From: a virus
IMG/VR virus record: IMGVR_UViG_3300013126_000071
Span: 1-43,327 of that record
DNA length: 43,327 nt
Strand: one strand, 5' to 3'
Part shown: positions 41,551 through 43,327 of the stretch, piece after piece
Position numbering within the stretch: position 1 is the first letter of the stretch
Layout of the letters: each line of letters opens with the position of its first letter
Notes under the pieces: generated by a model
The model's database searches: none
Seen by the model: the letters and a program-made list of their open reading frames with translations, nothing else
Told to the model about the DNA's origin: nothing
Translations under genes and position numbers: made by a program

Positions 41551-42402
41551 ATGCCAGATGTAGGCTCTAATGAATTTAGGGCTGCCAATAGTGCAGGCAA
41601 CTTTGTTCCTGGAATCCCAATGGGTAAAGATGGAACAACTGGCGGTCCAAACAATGATGGATGGAAATACGGATATGCCGTGTATGTCCACAATGGAACC
41701 ACGTGGGTGGAGGTGTGGAACGCTCGCCCACAGATGGTGTCCACCTCAATGGCGACGACATCATCTACTGGATTAACATTTACGGGAACAGCAGACCCAA
41801 ACAATTTTTTAACTACAGCAAAGTTTGAATACAAAGAAGTCGGCGCAGGCTCATATGAGAACTCTGGAACAACAACAACTGGTTTAGGCGACAATGTTGA
41901 CGGTGCGGTTTCTTATACAGTAACGGCTACTGTTTCTTCAGGGGACACCTGGAAAAATTGGGAAGCGAGAGCCTCTGGAACAAATGCAGGGGGAACCGGA
42001 ACTGGTTCTACCGTAACGCTTGACTGCCGCAAGCATAATGCTAGTGGTTCTGGGTGGGGAACAAGCGACTCTTCAAATGCGAGTACATGTGATGGTTGTG
42101 GAACGGTAACAACAAGAACTTATACAAAAAGTGGATGTCAGGCATATACCGAACAAATATCTTCATGCGGTTCATGGTCAAACTATTTTGACTTCGTGTG
42201 TATCCAAGTATCTGGTGGAACATATTCGTATGTTGAAGGAACAATCTTTGGATGGTTGTATCACACAAACCCTGGATGCACTAATGTAGTGTCGTGTGAC
42301 CCGGAAAACTTACTTGGACCGGGTGGCGTCGAATACTGTTCTGCAAGTGGGCTATACCGCGTAACGGGTTCAGACCAGTGTATATTCGTCTCGTGCTGCT
42401 GA
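41551..42402 (+). CDS. Cys-rich adhesin/fibre-tip-like protein
   Basis: 283 residues with AGGTGG upstream. Residues 1-60 look like a fibre-attachment segment (NSAGNFVPGIPMGKDGTTGG, YAVYVHNGTTWVEVWNARP). A middle Ig/fibronectin-like β domain follows (GLTFTGTADPNNFLTTAKFEY, SYTVTATVSSGDTW). The last ~125 residues carry all 12 Cys, including STCDGCG and a terminal IFVSCC. Disulfides outside the cell or bound metal would stabilise it. Likely the receptor-binding tip next to the 40599 fibre. Confidence 0.75.
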   Translation: MPDVGSNEFRAANSAGNFVPGIPMGKDGTTGGPNNDGWKYGYAVYVHNGTTWVEVWNARPQMVSTSMATTSSTGLTFTGTADPNNFLTTAKFEYKEVGAGSYENSGTTTTGLGDNVDGAVSYTVTATVSSGDTWKNWEARASGTNAGGTGTGSTVTLDCRKHNASGSGWGTSDSSNASTCDGCGTVTTRTYTKSGCQAYTEQISSCGSWSNYFDFVCIQVSGGTYSYVEGTIFGWLYHTNPGCTNVVSCDPENLLGPGGVEYCSASGLYRVTGSDQCIFVSCC

Positions 42403-42441
42403 TGTATATACTGTTTCATAGGACAATTTGAAGGTAAAGAT

Positions 42442-42645
42442 ATGAGTCATTTTATTCTTGTAGTTGACGGCGAGGTTGCCGGAGAACTGCCAGTTCCGAG
42501 GCTAAAAAATGCTGATGGAAATCTTTTACCTGCAGTTGAAAAACTTGTTGCAATATTGAGCAGTAACCCCCAAATAATTCTATCCGAAGAGCCGGTGCAA
42601 GAAGGCTCTTTGTGGAATGGAACTTCTTTTACTTCTCCTGTATAG
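42442..42645 (+). CDS. small hypothetical protein after adhesin
   Basis: 67 residues with GAAGGTAAAG before the ATG. Sequence begins SHFILVVDGEVAGELPVPRL and ends SLWNGTSFTSPV, with no transmembrane region. Pattern fits small proteins after phage fibre genes, perhaps with a fibre-folding role; no family confirmed. It is separated from the preceding gene by 39 bp. Confidence 0.65.
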   Translation: MSHFILVVDGEVAGELPVPRLKNADGNLLPAVEKLVAILSSNPQIILSEEPVQEGSLWNGTSFTSPV

Positions 42646-42652
42646 TGTCGGA

Positions 42653-42898
42653 ATGACATCACCTTGGCAAGAGTGGAAAAAAAGAAACGCCGAGCGGCAG
42701 GCTCGCGGAGAAGTTTCTCCTGTTGATTTTCTTAATCCAGAAACAGACTATGCGCCTGTTGACGAAATTCGACGCAGATACAGCATGTGCGAGGAATGCG
42801 AGCATTTTATGAAAACAAAACAATGCTCGGAATGCGGATGTTTTATGCCCCTGAAAACCAGACTTCTCAACGCAAAGTGCCCAGTCGGTAAATGGTGA
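42653..42898 (+). CDS. zinc-ribbon-like protein (DUF6171-type)
   Basis: 81 residues from ATG 42653 (preceded by GTCGGA); a frame from 42617 overlaps the upstream gene and would add a poly-Leu start, which looks artefactual. C-terminal MCEECEHFMKTKQCSECGCF then MPLKTRLLNAKCPVGKW carries CxxC, CxxCxC and a final Cys, a zinc-ribbon pattern that I recall from small cyanophage proteins (DUF6171-like). The N-terminal ~40 residues are charged. Function unknown; binding to nucleic acid or protein is possible. Confidence 0.7.
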   Translation: MTSPWQEWKKRNAERQARGEVSPVDFLNPETDYAPVDEIRRRYSMCEECEHFMKTKQCSECGCFMPLKTRLLNAKCPVGKW

Positions 42899-42903
42899 AA
42901 CTG

Positions 42904-42928
42904 CCCCCGTGCTAAAATTGTGCGGGGG
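42904..42928 (+). promoter_or_regulatory. hairpin covering the ribosome binding site of the PA14 gene
   Basis: CCCCCGTGC, loop TAAAATT, GTGCGGGGG form a 9-bp stem with two G-U pairs. The 3' arm contains the GGGGG that would serve as Shine-Dalgarno for GTG 42934. It could keep translation low unless opened, or act as a stem of a terminator after the zinc-ribbon gene, though no U-tract follows. GTGCTAAAAT in the loop side also fits an extended -10. Confidence 0.5.
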
Positions 42929-42933
42929 TAATC

Positions 42934-43327
42934 GTGGGGATACTCAAATATTTTAGATACTTAATATTTTGGCCTGTAGCAATACTATCAATATTTTCAC
43001 CAGTAGTTGTTAATGCCGAACCAGCAGAGACTGGTCTTACGGCGACTGTTTACAACAACTTTGGCTACAACGCTTCGCCACCACTACCTACGGTCAGCGG
43101 TCGTCCGGTCGTTGGAACCACCACTCTCGCTCAAATTAATCAAAACTTTGACAGTGCACCGCTGTTCAATATGTATGAAGACTTTATTGTTAAATATGAA
43201 GGCTACATAACCCTGCCCGTGACGGGCTCGTTCAGATTTCTACCCAGCGCAGATGACGGAACCAAACTCTATATAGACAATGTTTTAATAGACGACAACT
43301 GGATTGACAAGGGCGGCGGGGGCAACC
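42934..43327 (+). CDS. secreted PA14-domain protein, partial at right edge
   Basis: Open from GTG 42934 to the edge (131 codons). N-terminus GILKYFRYLIFWPVAILSIF then SPVVVNAEPAE is a clear signal peptide with a likely cut after VNA. The following YEGYITLPVTGSFRFLPSAD then DGTKLYIDNVLIDDNW matches PA14, a carbohydrate-binding β domain with a conserved Asp-Asp-Gly. A signal peptide is unusual for a virion protein, so it may be exported by the host, or the gene may be acquired. What follows is beyond the window. Confidence 0.7.
   Translation, partial: MGILKYFRYLIFWPVAILSIFSPVVVNAEPAETGLTATVYNNFGYNASPPLPTVSGRPVVGTTTLAQINQNFDSAPLFNMYEDFIVKYEGYITLPVTGSFRFLPSADDGTKLYIDNVLIDDNWIDKGGGGN

Noticed and set aside
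1-43327. Lysogeny genes, attachment sites, endolysin cassette, tRNA genes or CRISPR arrays
   Set aside because: None could be supported. The only lysis-related hints are two small hydrophobic proteins (5044-5289 and 32522-32710) and the tape-measure peptidase-like domain.

Overview
The window is a continuous piece of a tailed double-stranded DNA phage genome with a contractile tail (myovirus morphology). The tail sheath, tail tube, gp25-like wedge, baseplate J-like and gpI-like proteins support this. No tRNA, rRNA, integrase, repressor or obvious host gene was seen. Base composition is moderate, and many genes have Shine-Dalgarno sites (GGAGG, AGGAG) and ATGA or TAATG junctions. The host cannot be fixed from sequence. 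Two clues point in different directions. TANNNT-type -10 elements placed to give leaderless mRNAs, and a D-x-D-x-DG prohead-protease motif that I associate with aquatic actinobacteriophages, suggest an actinobacterial host. The flavin halogenase and the zinc-ribbon protein recall marine cyanophages. An uncultured aquatic phage is the best general reading.

Layout. 1-5289 is a minus-strand head block: a prohead protease that runs off the left edge (the major capsid gene presumably lies beyond it), a portal with a minor-head-like C-terminus, and a small membrane protein. From 5292 onward everything is on the plus strand. 5328-6632 is the large terminase. 6656-10457 is a tightly coupled recombination block: Rad52-like annealing protein, RecB/Cas4-like nuclease, HNH nuclease, RuvC-like resolvase and small coiled-coil genes. 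10454-13121 holds a PAPS-reductase-like PP-loop enzyme flanked by two ParB-like proteins, resembling the IbrA/IbrB pair. 13168-15703 holds head completion and connector genes. 15725-30122 is the contractile tail and baseplate: sheath, tube, tail assembly chaperone with a -1 frameshift, a 1635-residue tape measure with a peptidase-like C-terminus, hub, spike, wedge, J and I. 30156-35743 holds tail fibre and adhesin genes, including a glycine-rich protein with a striking His/Cys-rich insert.

36002-40526 is the most unusual part: a 2-oxoglutarate/Fe(II) oxygenase, an unrecognised 378-residue protein, an apparently intact flavin-dependent halogenase and a DUF6065-like protein, in overlapping reading frames and inserted between adhesin genes. 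40599-42898 returns to fibres, a Cys-rich adhesin and a zinc-ribbon protein. 42934 to the right edge begins a secreted PA14-domain protein whose ribosome binding site lies in a hairpin.

Working together: the left block and terminase build and fill the head, the recombination block processes replicating DNA, and the long plus-strand block builds the tail from connector to host-contact proteins. The halogenase/oxygenase cassette could chemically tailor a host metabolite, a surface compound or the phage's own adhesins. Its position among adhesin genes is the main clue, and its substrate is unknown.
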